DNA of 15,406 bases from NCBI GenBank assembly GCA_937924675.1, contig CALEVL010000259.1:1-15406 (forward strand), in the 5' to 3' direction. Position numbers and translations under genes: made by a program. The notes under the pieces are model-generated. The model did not search any database. It worked only from the letters and a program-made list of their open reading frames with translations, and was not told where the DNA came from. Of this stretch, positions 1 through 8,242 are shown in pieces; within the stretch, counting starts at the first letter, position 1; every line of letters begins with the position of its first letter. Source of the stretch: an uncultured Ignavibacteria bacterium. GTDB taxonomy: Bacteria; Bacteroidota; Ignavibacteria; Tepidaquicellales; Tepidaquicellaceae.

Positions 1-17
1 TAAACTCAAATTCATAA

Positions 18-46
18 TTGCCTTTATTCTATATCTTTGATAGTTT
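18..46 (+). promoter_or_regulatory. Possible promoter of the STAND regulator
   Basis: TTGCCT at 18-23 and TAGTTT at 41-46 are separated by 17 nt, a weak sigma70-like pair. A TATCTTTG at 32-39 fits the Bacteroidota TAnnTTTG box but lacks a TTG at the expected distance. The two readings conflict and neither is strong. The region lies 30-60 nt before the start codon, where a promoter is expected. Confidence 0.2.
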
Positions 47-63
47 CTTAAGAGAAAATTAAC

Positions 64-68
64 GGAGG
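64..68 (+). promoter_or_regulatory. Ribosome binding site selecting a TTG start
   Basis: GGAGG at 64-68 lies 7 nt before the TTG at 76. This near-consensus Shine-Dalgarno is the reason for accepting a TTG start, since no ATG or GTG with a comparable site is seen nearby. Confidence 0.7.
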
Positions 69-75
69 CATTTAA

Positions 76-3000
76 TTGATCTTAAAGCTCGAACACTCTC
101 CAAAAATAATTGCTCCTGTTGTACCGCCCTACTACTATTCAAGGGAGCGGCTGCTTAAGAAGATTATTTCGCAAAAGGACAAGAGATTATTGCTTATTAC
201 TGCACCGGCAGGATATGGCAAAACGTCCTTGTCTGCTGAGTTTTTCCAGAAACTCAGAAGTGAGCTCAAGATCTGGATAAGTATCAGCCGATATGATCAT
301 TCAATTGAGAATTTCTTTTTATTGCTTGCAATGGCATTCAGCAAGTATCTTAAAGCAAGTCCTGTAGGCACTAATCTTCGCAAAGTGCTTTCCAGATCAC
401 AAAACATACTTCCGGAAGATAAGATAAACCTGATAATCTCTTCATTCTCCAGTGATCTCTATTCATACCTTGAGAAACGGGGAAAGGAGCTGTTCATTTT
501 CCTTGATGACTTCCATAACATTGATGACAGCGAAGAAGTCTGCGAAGCCTTAAACTATTTCCTTGATTATCTGCCGGAAAACATACGGATAGTCATCATA
601 ACCAGAAAGGATCCCAAGCTGCTTAATTATCCGAAATTTCTGGCCAAGGGCTGGCTCGGAAGAATTACAAAGGATGATCTTTCTTTTGATGCGTCAGACG
701 TAAAGAATCTGCTCAAGAACTATAAGAGGAAGGCTGCAAAGATAAATAAGGAAATGCTTGACGAATATATGAAGGGAACCGGTGGTTGGATAACCGCAAT
801 TCAGTTATTGCTGATGCTGGAGAATCCTGAATCAATTGCAAGAGAAGATCTGATGCAAAGCAGAAATGATGTGTTTGAATATTTTACAAATGAGATCTTT
901 GGAGAATGTTCCGAGGAAGAGAAGAATCTGCTTTTGATATTGTCATTTACCGAGAGTTTCAACAGCTACATAATTGAAAATGTTTTGGAGATAAGCGGGG
1001 GTTTTGAGATTTTGCTTTCTCTGTATGAAAGAAATCTCTTCATTGACAGACAGGAGTCCGAATTCAGGTTTCATGAGTTGTTTCAAAAATATCTTAGACG
1101 AATTGCGGAAGAGAGTTTCCCTTTATCTGAAAAGAGACAGATATATGACAAGCTTGGAAAGTATTATCTGACACTTGGCGAATGGCGGGAGGAGTATATT
1201 GGTGTAAACTATCTGATAGAGGCAATGAATTATGCAGAACTCAGGAAGTGGATAAAGTTCAATGCTTCAGATAAACTTCTTCTTATTCATTCAAGCGGGC
1301 TATACCAGAAGATTGAAAACATAGAAGTGAAAGACTTCAGGGATTCGCTGGAGAATATACTTCTAAAGGTAAATACCGTTATTTATAAAGATAAGGAAAT
1401 CGATAAAGCACTGGATTTTCTTGAGAGTGTAATAAGAACAAAGTTTTCCCTTACTATGGAAGAGGACATACTTTTACCGGTAAGCGAAATTCCCAAATCC
1501 AACCTGAACTACTATATCGAGTTGCTAATGCTAATTTGTAATTGCAACTTTCTCAAAGACGGCATTTCATCAGGCAATATTAAGATTTCCGAGCATCTGC
1601 TTAAGTTTGATCTGAGAATTGAGCAAGAGATTCAATTCCTCGTATCGCTTGTTAAGTCCTATATTACTTCCGGTGAAAATTCAAAGAGCCAAAAACACAT
1701 TAACCGGTTGAAGGAAATCTTCAGCAAAATACAAACAGGTGAGATAGATCTTCGTAAAGAAACAGATGAAAACACTTTTGTTGAAAGCATTTTTTCAATG
1801 CTAATTTTCTTCGACTATGGCGATTTCAAGTGGGGAAACAATGTAGTGAGATTCATAATGAACAACTGTGACAGGAGGAGTTTTGACATTTCAAATTACA
1901 GTCAGGCATGCTTTGCTCTGTTCGCAAGCTATAATGTAAGAGATTTCGAGAAGTTCTATAGTATGCTTGGGAACAAGCATAAGGAGAAGAAGAAGACGAT
2001 GTTTTCAGCCTACAAGAATCAGTATGAGTTTCAATCTATATTGAGAAAGTTTCTGCACTTTGAGTTTGAGGATACTATCAAGGAGCTGGAAAGCATGAAA
2101 AAGAATACATTCTTGAAAAACTACATTTACTTCATTGATTCACTGATCCTGTATTCATATTGCTTGCTCAATCATCCAAGGGCAGTAATCAGGCTGCTAG
2201 ACAGCGGTAAGTACAAAGTCTCCAGGACAAGAGAAATTATTCTAAGAATTGAAGCAAATCTGCTTCTGGGTGATATGCATGAATTCAAACAACTGTTAAC
2301 ATCAGTTGACAAAGTTGGCAGAGATAATTTTACCATGTTCAATCAAGCTGTTATATGCTTTTACGAGTGTTACTATTTTTCGTCGTCAGATAATCCGACA
2401 GCATTCAAAGAAAGGTATGCAAAGTTTCTGAAGTTATGCGAGGATTATGAACTTGACAAATACATTGAATTCAGAGCAATCTCAAATAAACTCAGCACCG
2501 TATTTGAATACGCATCTGAATCAGGTCTTAATAACACCTACATAAATGGTTTGCCGGGAATCATAAAATCTGCGCCGGTAAATGAAGATAGGAGACATTT
2601 GAAAATTGAAGTCAGATTTCTTGATCACAACAAGATCTACATCAATGACAAGGAACTTACCGACAATCTTTGGCTGCGACCAAAATCAAAAACAATTTTT
2701 CTTTACTGTATTTATAAGGCAACAACAAAGGATGAGATCACTAAAGAGAAAATCATTGATGATATTCTGTACAAGGCAAAAGATGTTAACTATGAAGCAA
2801 TCGTGGATGTTGAGATCAATAAAATTAGAAAGACTCTCCAAAGGTTTGTGTCAGATATATTATCTGATGAAATTGGCAAAGAGTTCATGATACTGAAGGA
2901 AAAGAAGTATATGATCTGTTCAAAGAATATTGAACTGGAGATCATATCGGATACTGATGAATTCAGGAGACTCGCCGGCGGCAACCTAGATGAAAAGCTA

Positions 3001-3357
3001 AATGCGGTTGAAATGTACAAGACTGACTTCGTCAAAGATTCCTACAGAAACTGGGCGGAGGATGTAAGAGAAAATCTTAAGTATATATACTCGGATACAA
3101 TTCATAAACTCATTACTCATTTTGAGAATTCAGACAGCAGTGAAAAAGTAATAATGCTGCTGGAGAAATTGCTTGAACTGGATTTTACAGATGAAGAGAT
3201 AATGATGAAGCTGCTATCGCTTTACAACAGGGAAAAAGATTTCAGGAAATTTAAGTTTGCTTACGGGCTGTATGAAAAGAGGTTGAAGAAAGAATTTAAT
3301 GTTCAGCCGTCAGGTGAGCTGAAGGATTTCTTTAATGAGGTAACATCTCAGGTTTGA
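76..3357 (+). CDS. MalT-like STAND ATPase transcriptional regulator with C-terminal BTAD domain
   Basis: A 1093-aa cytoplasmic protein built like a signal-integrating ATPase regulator. Seen: Walker A APAGYGKT at residues 43-50, a hydrophobic strand ending in two acidic residues (LFIFLDD, 139-145) as Walker B, and IITR at 174-177 as a sensor-like strand. This is the layout of MalT/LuxR-type STAND ATPases. A long helical, TPR-like middle follows (about 400-830). From about residue 842 there is an OmpR/SARP-like winged helix, and about 960-1085 resembles the bacterial transcriptional activator domain, with helical repeats (LLEKLLELDFTDEEIMMKLL) and a final FNVQPSGEL close to the family's GVEPS motif. 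MalT itself ends in a LuxR helix-turn-helix, so this is a MalT/SARP hybrid. By family it should bind ATP and an inducer, oligomerise and activate transcription; ligand and targets are unknown. The start is TTG at 76 with a good Shine-Dalgarno. The 3' end overlaps the convergent 154-aa gene by 26 nt. Confidence 0.85.
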   Translation: MILKLEHSPKIIAPVVPPYYYSRERLLKKIISQKDKRLLLITAPAGYGKTSLSAEFFQKLRSELKIWISISRYDHSIENFFLLLAMAFSKYLKASPVGTNLRKVLSRSQNILPEDKINLIISSFSSDLYSYLEKRGKELFIFLDDFHNIDDSEEVCEALNYFLDYLPENIRIVIITRKDPKLLNYPKFLAKGWLGRITKDDLSFDASDVKNLLKNYKRKAAKINKEMLDEYMKGTGGWITAIQLLLMLENPESIAREDLMQSRNDVFEYFTNEIFGECSEEEKNLLLILSFTESFNSYIIENVLEISGGFEILLSLYERNLFIDRQESEFRFHELFQKYLRRIAEESFPLSEKRQIYDKLGKYYLTLGEWREEYIGVNYLIEAMNYAELRKWIKFNASDKLLLIHSSGLYQKIENIEVKDFRDSLENILLKVNTVIYKDKEIDKALDFLESVIRTKFSLTMEEDILLPVSEIPKSNLNYYIELLMLICNCNFLKDGISSGNIKISEHLLKFDLRIEQEIQFLVSLVKSYITSGENSKSQKHINRLKEIFSKIQTGEIDLRKETDENTFVESIFSMLIFFDYGDFKWGNNVVRFIMNNCDRRSFDISNYSQACFALFASYNVRDFEKFYSMLGNKHKEKKKTMFSAYKNQYEFQSILRKFLHFEFEDTIKELESMKKNTFLKNYIYFIDSLILYSYCLLNHPRAVIRLLDSGKYKVSRTREIILRIEANLLLGDMHEFKQLLTSVDKVGRDNFTMFNQAVICFYECYYFSSSDNPTAFKERYAKFLKLCEDYELDKYIEFRAISNKLSTVFEYASESGLNNTYINGLPGIIKSAPVNEDRRHLKIEVRFLDHNKIYINDKELTDNLWLRPKSKTIFLYCIYKATTKDEITKEKIIDDILYKAKDVNYEAIVDVEINKIRKTLQRFVSDILSDEIGKEFMILKEKKYMICSKNIELEIISDTDEFRRLAGGNLDEKLNAVEMYKTDFVKDSYRNWAEDVRENLKYIYSDTIHKLITHFENSDSSEKVIMLLEKLLELDFTDEEIMMKLLSLYNREKDFRKFKFAYGLYEKRLKKEFNVQPSGELKDFFNEVTSQV

Positions 3358-3796
3358 TCTGATCATTATCAGACTTCCCGGATTTTCTGTTGTAATACTC
3401 TTTACATAATGAAAGGTCCTCCGCCAGCTCGAGAGATCTGGCAAGACTTTCATGGTCCATTTTCAGATAAGTGTTCTTAATCTCTCTTACCATTGAATTG
3501 GAAGTTTCCTCAATGTATTCGTCAAGTGTGTTGATCATTTTCTGAACATTGACATTGAATTCCTTAAAGATCTTCTCCATATATTTATCCTCAGTATAGC
3601 TTCCGGAAGAAACAATTTTCTTAAGTCCGGTAACATATTTGGATGTAAACAAAAGTTCATTGAACTTTTCGTGGGAACCATCCTGAAAAGCAAGCTCAAG
3701 CAGAAAAACAATATGGGCAGGATGATTGAACTTCCTGCCCATGAATTCCTGAATTTCCAGAGCTAATTCATCAGGTTTCAGATCGTCTGTCTTCAT
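3332..3796 (-). CDS. Hypothetical protein, 154 aa, downstream of secA
   Basis: I do not recognise the family. The protein is charged, predicted mostly helical, and has no signal peptide, membrane segment or evident metal motif; the single Cys near residue 131 stands alone. Its ATG (3796-3794) follows the secA stop codon by only 3 nt, so it is almost certainly co-transcribed and probably translationally coupled with secA. Its last codons overlap the end of the convergent STAND regulator gene by 26 nt, so no terminator space lies between the two. The tight coupling supports a real gene but does not show a secretion role. Confidence 0.75.
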   Translation of the reverse strand: MKTDDLKPDELALEIQEFMGRKFNHPAHIVFLLELAFQDGSHEKFNELLFTSKYVTGLKKIVSSGSYTEDKYMEKIFKEFNVNVQKMINTLDEYIEETSNSMVREIKNTYLKMDHESLARSLELAEDLSLCKEYYNRKSGKSDNDQIKPEMLPH

Positions 3797-3799
3797 TGA

Positions 3800-6700
3800 T
3801 TACTTTACGGCTTCTTTGCTCATTCTTCCGTGGCAGTTCTTGTACTTCTTCCCGCTGCCGCAGAAACAGGGATCATTTCTTCCTATCTTTTCGCCGACCT
3901 TAACGGGTTCATGTTTCACATTAGAATCTTGACCTGATTGATCATCCTGCCCTCCAATGTATCCCATTCCTTCAGAAGACTGATGGAATGTCCTGAGTCT
4001 GGATTGATTTGTTTGAGTGGGTGTCTTGACATTCTTGGCTTCTTCGGGTGTCTGAGTAGTGAACTTATAAATGAAGTTAACAACTGATGTATTCAAAGAT
4101 TCAAGCATCTCAACAAACAGCTTGAAACCATCGCTTTTATATTCAATCAATGGATCCTTTTGTCCGTATGCTCTGAAGTTGATTCCTTCCTTAAGATCAT
4201 CCATTTCACGAAGATGCTCTTTCCATTTTTCATCGATGATACTCAGCATTGCAAATCTCTCAATCTGTCCCATCAGGTCCGGCCCGTAGCGTTCTTCCTT
4301 CCGGTTGTAAAAATCCCGTGCTTCCTTCACAACAAGTTCTGTCAGCCCTGTTTCACCAAGTTTCTGAAATTCTTCCGGTGTAAGGGACAGTCTGACCAAA
4401 AAAGTTCTTTGTACTTCATCTACAAGAGCGTCAATATCTCCTGCCTCATAATTCTTCTTTACGATTTCCCCTGCCGATTTGTCAACCATTTCAAGAATAT
4501 CATCCTTGAGTCGTTCTCCCATCAATGCCTGCCGTCTCTTTGAGTAGATGATCTCTCTTTGTTGATTCATCACATTGTCATACTCCAGCAATCTTTTTCT
4601 GATCGCGTAGTTGTTCTCTTCCACTTTCTTCTGTGCACGTTCTACCGAGCTTGTGATCATTTTATGCTCGATTGCTTCACCTTCTTCAATGCCAAGCCTT
4701 TGCATAACATTTGCAATCCGTTCACTTCCAAAGAGCCTCATCAGATCATCTTCAAGTGAGAGGAAAAACTTGGAAGATCCAGGATCTCCCTGCCTGCCGG
4801 CTCTTCCTCTAAGCTGTCTGTCAATTCTTCGCGATTCATGCCTTTCAGTACCTACAATGTGTAATCCGCCGGCTTCTGCAACACCGGGTCCCAGTTTAAT
4901 GTCAGTTCCGCGCCCCGCCATGTTGGTTGCAATTGTAACAGCTCCCGGCAGTCCTGCATTCTCAACTATCTGAGCTTCACGCTGATGTTGTTTTGCATTT
5001 AGCACCTCATGGTGAATGCTCTTTCTCTTAAGCAGCCGCGAAATAGTTTCAGAGACTTCAACGCTGGTAGTTCCAACAAGTACCGGACGTCTCTTTTCTT
5101 TCATTGCAACAATTTCATCTATCACTGCATTGTACTTCTCACGTTTTGTCTTGTAGATGAAGTCATTCGTGTCGTCACGGACACAATCCTTATTTGTAGG
5201 GATAACAGTTACATCAAGCTTGTAGATATCGAAGAATTCCGATGCCTCGGTTTCTGCCGTGCCGGTCATTCCTGCAAGCTTCTTGTACAATCTGAAATAA
5301 TTCTGAAGCGTGATAGTAGCAAGTGTCTGTGTGTCTTTTTCAACATGCACTCCTTCCTTAGCTTCGATTGCCTGATGAAGTCCTTCGGAATATCTTCTGC
5401 CTGAGAGTATTCTTCCCGTGAATTCATCAACGATCATAACCTTGCCGTCCTGAACCACATATTCTACATCTTTCTCATACAATCCGTAAGCTTTCAGAAG
5501 CTGCTGAACTGTATGAAGCCGGTCGCTTCTTTCAGAATAAATCTTGGTTATTTCATCTTTCTTAAGCTCTTTTTCTTCAACCGAAATGCTTGTATCATTA
5601 TCGAGATTTGCAAACTCAGTTCCCAGATCAGGTAATGTAAAGAAGTCTCTTTCTACAGCAGTTGGTGCCAGAAACTCGCGACCCTTTTCGGTAAGATCAG
5701 TTATATGTGACTTTTCATCAACAACAAAGTAAAGTTCGTCATCCACAATGTGAAGTTGTTTTGCATTATCTCTGAGATACTCTGCCTCAGATGACATCAG
5801 CAACTTCTTGTTGGAGGGCTCGCTCAGAATTTTCTGCAGTCTCTTATGCTTTGGCAATGCCCTGCTTGCCCTGTATATTGCAAGGCCGGCTTTGGCTAGA
5901 TCTTCTTTGGAAGGATTTTCCTGTTCTATAATCTTTTCAGCTTCAGCCGTAAGTGAATTGACGAGTGTTCTTTGAGCTTCCACAAGTCTCTTTACACGGA
6001 CATTGAGCTCATCAAACTTATGTGTCGGAGCTTCAACGGGTCCAGAAATAATAAGCGGGGTTCTTGCTTCATCGATAAGCACCGAATCAACTTCGTCAAC
6101 AATCGCATAGAAATGCTCGCGTTGCACCAGAAAATTCTTGTCAACAACCATGTTGTCACGCAAGTAATCAAATCCAAATTCGTTGTTTGTTCCGTAGGTT
6201 ATATCACTGTTATACATTTCCCGCCTTTTATTGGAATCCATGTCATTAAGGATCACTCCAACAGAAAGCCCGAGAAATTTAAATATCTCACCCATCCACT
6301 CGCTGTCCCGCTTTGCCAGATAATCATTTACAGTAATAAGGTGAACACCTCTTCCGGCAAGCGCATTCAGATACATAGGAAGAGTTGCTACAAGAGTCTT
6401 ACCTTCACCCGTTGCCATTTCAGAGATCTTGCCTTGATGCAACACTATTCCTCCGATAAGCTGAACGTCGTAAGGAATCATGTTCCAGCGTATCTTGTTT
6501 CCGGCGGCCTCCCATTCTTTGCCGACAAGTCTCTTACATGCTTGCTTGACTACAGCAAAAGCTTCGACGAGAAGATCATCAAGTACAGCGCATGTGATCT
6601 CATAATTCTCCTTTTCGAGTTTCTCAATATCTTCATAAATCTCAAGCTTATCGTTATGGTCAACATCCTGAGTAAGTCTCTCCTGAAGTTCTGCAATCTT

Positions 6701-6886
6701 AGCTGAAGTTTCAGAAGTTTCTGATTTAATTCTTTCTCTGAATTCGTCTGTCTTGTTTCGGAGTTGTTCGTCAGTCAGACTTTCATACTCTTCATATCTT
6801 GCGTTAATCTCTTCAACCAGCGGACTGATAGAACCAACGTCTTTTTCGTGTTTCGATGGGAACAGTTTCTTAAGAAAACTAAGCAT
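3800..6886 (-). CDS. secA: Protein translocase ATPase SecA
   Basis: SecA is the motor that drives unfolded preproteins through the SecYEG channel at the inner membrane. Seen in order: N-terminal helix MLSFLKKLF; Walker A MATGEGKT at 157-164; TYGTNNEFGFDYLRDNM about 230-246; Walker B region IVDEVDSVLIDEARTPLI at 262-279; the second helicase half with MAGRGTDIKLG and RQLRGRAGRQGDPG; and a C-terminal zinc-binding SEC-C tail with C1007, C1009, C1018 and H1019. At 1028 aa it is longer than the roughly 840-900 aa of Proteobacteria or Bacillus. The extra length sits in an N-terminal helical insert (about 53-100) and after the DEVD motif (about 285-375), as in Bacteroidota/Chlorobiota SecA. The ATG at 6886 has only a weak upstream purine run (AGGAAAAA). 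The gene heads a two-gene unit with the 154-aa ORF. It appears complete. Confidence 0.98.
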   Translation of the reverse strand: MLSFLKKLFPSKHEKDVGSISPLVEEINARYEEYESLTDEQLRNKTDEFRERIKSETSETSAKIAELQERLTQDVDHNDKLEIYEDIEKLEKENYEITCAVLDDLLVEAFAVVKQACKRLVGKEWEAAGNKIRWNMIPYDVQLIGGIVLHQGKISEMATGEGKTLVATLPMYLNALAGRGVHLITVNDYLAKRDSEWMGEIFKFLGLSVGVILNDMDSNKRREMYNSDITYGTNNEFGFDYLRDNMVVDKNFLVQREHFYAIVDEVDSVLIDEARTPLIISGPVEAPTHKFDELNVRVKRLVEAQRTLVNSLTAEAEKIIEQENPSKEDLAKAGLAIYRASRALPKHKRLQKILSEPSNKKLLMSSEAEYLRDNAKQLHIVDDELYFVVDEKSHITDLTEKGREFLAPTAVERDFFTLPDLGTEFANLDNDTSISVEEKELKKDEITKIYSERSDRLHTVQQLLKAYGLYEKDVEYVVQDGKVMIVDEFTGRILSGRRYSEGLHQAIEAKEGVHVEKDTQTLATITLQNYFRLYKKLAGMTGTAETEASEFFDIYKLDVTVIPTNKDCVRDDTNDFIYKTKREKYNAVIDEIVAMKEKRRPVLVGTTSVEVSETISRLLKRKSIHHEVLNAKQHQREAQIVENAGLPGAVTIATNMAGRGTDIKLGPGVAEAGGLHIVGTERHESRRIDRQLRGRAGRQGDPGSSKFFLSLEDDLMRLFGSERIANVMQRLGIEEGEAIEHKMITSSVERAQKKVEENNYAIRKRLLEYDNVMNQQREIIYSKRRQALMGERLKDDILEMVDKSAGEIVKKNYEAGDIDALVDEVQRTFLVRLSLTPEEFQKLGETGLTELVVKEARDFYNRKEERYGPDLMGQIERFAMLSIIDEKWKEHLREMDDLKEGINFRAYGQKDPLIEYKSDGFKLFVEMLESLNTSVVNFIYKFTTQTPEEAKNVKTPTQTNQSRLRTFHQSSEGMGYIGGQDDQSGQDSNVKHEPVKVGEKIGRNDPCFCGSGKKYKNCHGRMSKEAVK

Positions 6887-6956
6887 TTATGTACTTTTTC
6901 CTGTTAAATTTTTGGGGTTTAATTTACAATTTAGGCGAACCAAAAGAAAAACAAAA

Positions 6957-7026
6957 AACCGTCTTCAATGTCATGCTTTTCAAGCTTGACTTTTTGAGAA
7001 CGCTTACAATGAGTAAAAAGACGGTT
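6957..7026 (-). terminator. Hairpin with T-run in the secA leader
   Basis: AACCGTCTT (6957-6965) and AAGACGGTT (7018-7026) are perfect 9-bp inverted arms, 52 nt apart. Read on the minus strand, towards secA, the 3' arm runs straight into TTTTTTGTTTTTC, as in an intrinsic terminator or attenuator. The loop contains a perfect 10-bp palindrome, TCAAGCTTGA (6980-6989). The loop is long for a simple terminator, so it could instead be a leader structure, or end a short RNA from the region upstream. It lies about 70 nt before the secA ATG. Confidence 0.35.
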
Positions 7027-7255
7027 CTGTCAAATATTCCCTCTTTTCTGAGGATTTTACTATCCCAGACAGGTCACAATTTCTATCTAGTCTTAACAGA
7101 TTGGTTTTCTCCGACAGATTGAAGTCAAGCAGCAAGATTCAGCCGGAATTGTTCGAGGCAGTCAATTGATTTGCAGAGTCAATTAGAATTAGAGTTAAGA
7201 AATATATTGCGTGAGAATATTCATATCAAAGAATAATGACGAAAGGAAAATAGTG

Positions 7256-7427
7256 ATGAGCAATTGAAGGCCGAATTGAAGTGAGGAAAGTAACTGTAAT
7301 TTACTAAACAAGGAGATAACCGGATTAGCCTCAATTCGAGTATAACACTACCAGCAAGGAGTACCGGTCCAAAGAATGAATGAAAGTAATTCAAAGCTTG
7401 CAGTGTCGGCCTTCATATTAGCTCATT
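7256..7427. repeat. Imperfect inverted repeat, 172-bp structure
   Basis: GATGAGCAATTGAAGGCCGA (7256-7275) is mirrored by the reverse complement of 7406-7427, which reads AATGAGCTAATATGAAGGCCGA. The arms share ATGAGC and TGAAGGCCGA around a short variable block, with a 130-bp spacer. No ORF fills the spacer. It resembles a decayed hairpin-type MITE or a structured non-coding RNA; no target duplication is evident. Confidence 0.45.
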
Positions 7428-7478
7428 ACTTCTGAAGCATTGGATTTGACATTGAACATAAACAAAGCGGATGTTACT

Positions 7479-7510
7479 CCAAAAGAAAAATTTGACCAAA
7501 AGTCGCTCCG
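7479..7510 (+). repeat. 32-bp dispersed motif, copy 1
   Basis: The sequence begins CCAAAAGAAAAATTTGACC and ends AAAAGTCGCTCCG. It matches the copy at 8196-8227 at 26 of 32 positions in the same orientation. The core CCAAAAGAAA followed by AAAAGTCGC also occurs on the minus strand of the 355-bp element (14267-14296). Confidence 0.5.
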
Positions 7511-7631
7511 TTTAATTGAAGAATAGCACGGATTGATTCAGGATGATATCCAATCTGACAAGTTGAAATTCTAAAGAAAACACTAGAAACGCAGATATGA
7601 GAATTTACAAATCCATCATCTTTTTTTTGTT

Positions 7632-7835
7632 CTACTCCGGAAAAACATCCATAACCACATTTCCTTCATAAACAAATATCCACCATATGTTGTCGATGAA
7701 AAAGTAAACAAAGACCGAGAAAGCGATCCCGCAAAATAAGTTTATCGCAAATGTAGAATTGAATAAAGAAGTTCGAATAAAACGTGCAAATCTGGAAGCA
7801 ATGCAGTGGAGCAATACTAATGATAAGGTTGCCAT
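7632..7835 (-). CDS. Doubtful small membrane ORF, 67 aa
   Basis: The ORF encodes a hydrophobic peptide with one or two possible membrane segments (for example FCGIAFSVFVYFFIDNIWWI, about 34-53). I recognise no family. The ATG at 7835 has no Shine-Dalgarno, and the surroundings are AT-rich non-coding sequence in which hydrophobic ORFs arise by chance. It could be a real small membrane protein, the remnant of a larger gene, or noise. Confidence 0.2.
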   Translation of the reverse strand: MATLSLVLLHCIASRFARFIRTSLFNSTFAINLFCGIAFSVFVYFFIDNIWWIFVYEGNVVMDVFPE

Positions 7836-8035
7836 AACCAGTAATTAATTATTAAATGAATATTCTAAATGGAGCTATGAAGCAGTTCTTAAGAGCTTTA
7901 AATTTCTAAGGTGCAATTACGTGAATCAGACTTCTCAGTTTTTCAGAGAATTATAACGTTAATTAGGTTTTAAGATAATACGGTGCAAATGTGACAACGA
8001 AAAAACTATAAAAATTATCGGAATCTTTCTATCAA

Positions 8036-8095
8036 CTCAGATTGCCGGAGTAACTAATTTGATGATATAAAATCTATGACTCCGGCGCTTCTGAG
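8036..8095. repeat. Stem-loop in intergenic region
   Basis: CTCAGATTGCCGGAGT (8036-8051) pairs with ACTCCGGCGCTTCTGAG (8079-8095): an 8-bp GC-rich inner stem and a 6-bp outer stem, separated by a small asymmetric internal loop, with a 27-nt terminal loop. No T-run follows on either strand, so it is not an obvious terminator. Confidence 0.45.
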
Positions 8096-8195
8096 TATTT
8101 GATACTTTGATCTTAAATTCTTTCAATTAACTGCTCTTCCTAATTGTGAAACGGTGTATTTATGACCCATCAAACTATTTATTCAAAGTAATAAA

Positions 8196-8227
8196 TCAAA
8201 AGAAAAATTAACTCAAAAGTCGCTCAG
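8196..8227 (+). repeat. 32-bp dispersed motif, copy 2
   Basis: Second direct copy of the motif at 7479-7510, six mismatches, four of them clustered in the centre. It ends only 6 bp before the target duplication of the IS element. Confidence 0.5.
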
Positions 8228-8233
8228 TATTGT

Positions 8234-8242
8234 GAAAAATTT
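8234..8242. repeat. Left target-site duplication of the IS
   Basis: GAAAAATTT, identical to 9637-9645, directly abuts the left terminal repeat of the IS. Confidence 0.85.

Larger units (their letters stand above)
6887..8242. other. Long intergenic region before secA
   Basis: About 1.35 kb with many stop codons in all frames and no convincing gene. It contains a hairpin with T-run close to secA, a 172-bp inverted-repeat structure (7256-7427), two copies of a 32-bp motif (7479, 8196), a hairpin at 8036-8095 and one doubtful 67-aa ORF (7632-7835). A TTGACA on the minus strand (plus 7028-7033) could be a -35 box for secA, but no good -10 follows. The accumulation of structured repeats suggests decayed mobile-element debris. 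Confidence 0.6.

Noticed and set aside
5972..6706. 244-aa ORF antisense to secA
   Set aside because: It is a shadow of the highly conserved secA coding sequence, with Cys- and Ser-rich composition and no domain.
6889..7122. 77-aa ORF (or 37 aa from the ATG at 7009) on the plus strand
   Set aside because: It runs through the secA leader hairpin, has no Shine-Dalgarno and no recognisable domain.
7376..7435. 19-codon ORF with AAGGAG upstream
   Set aside because: The ribosome site is about 14 nt from the ATG, too far, and the ORF overlaps the arm of the 172-bp inverted repeat.
6887..8242. tRNA, tmRNA or CRISPR array in the long gap
   Set aside because: I found no tRNA arm signatures, tag-peptide reading frame or regularly spaced repeats; the two 32-bp motif copies are 717 bp apart.
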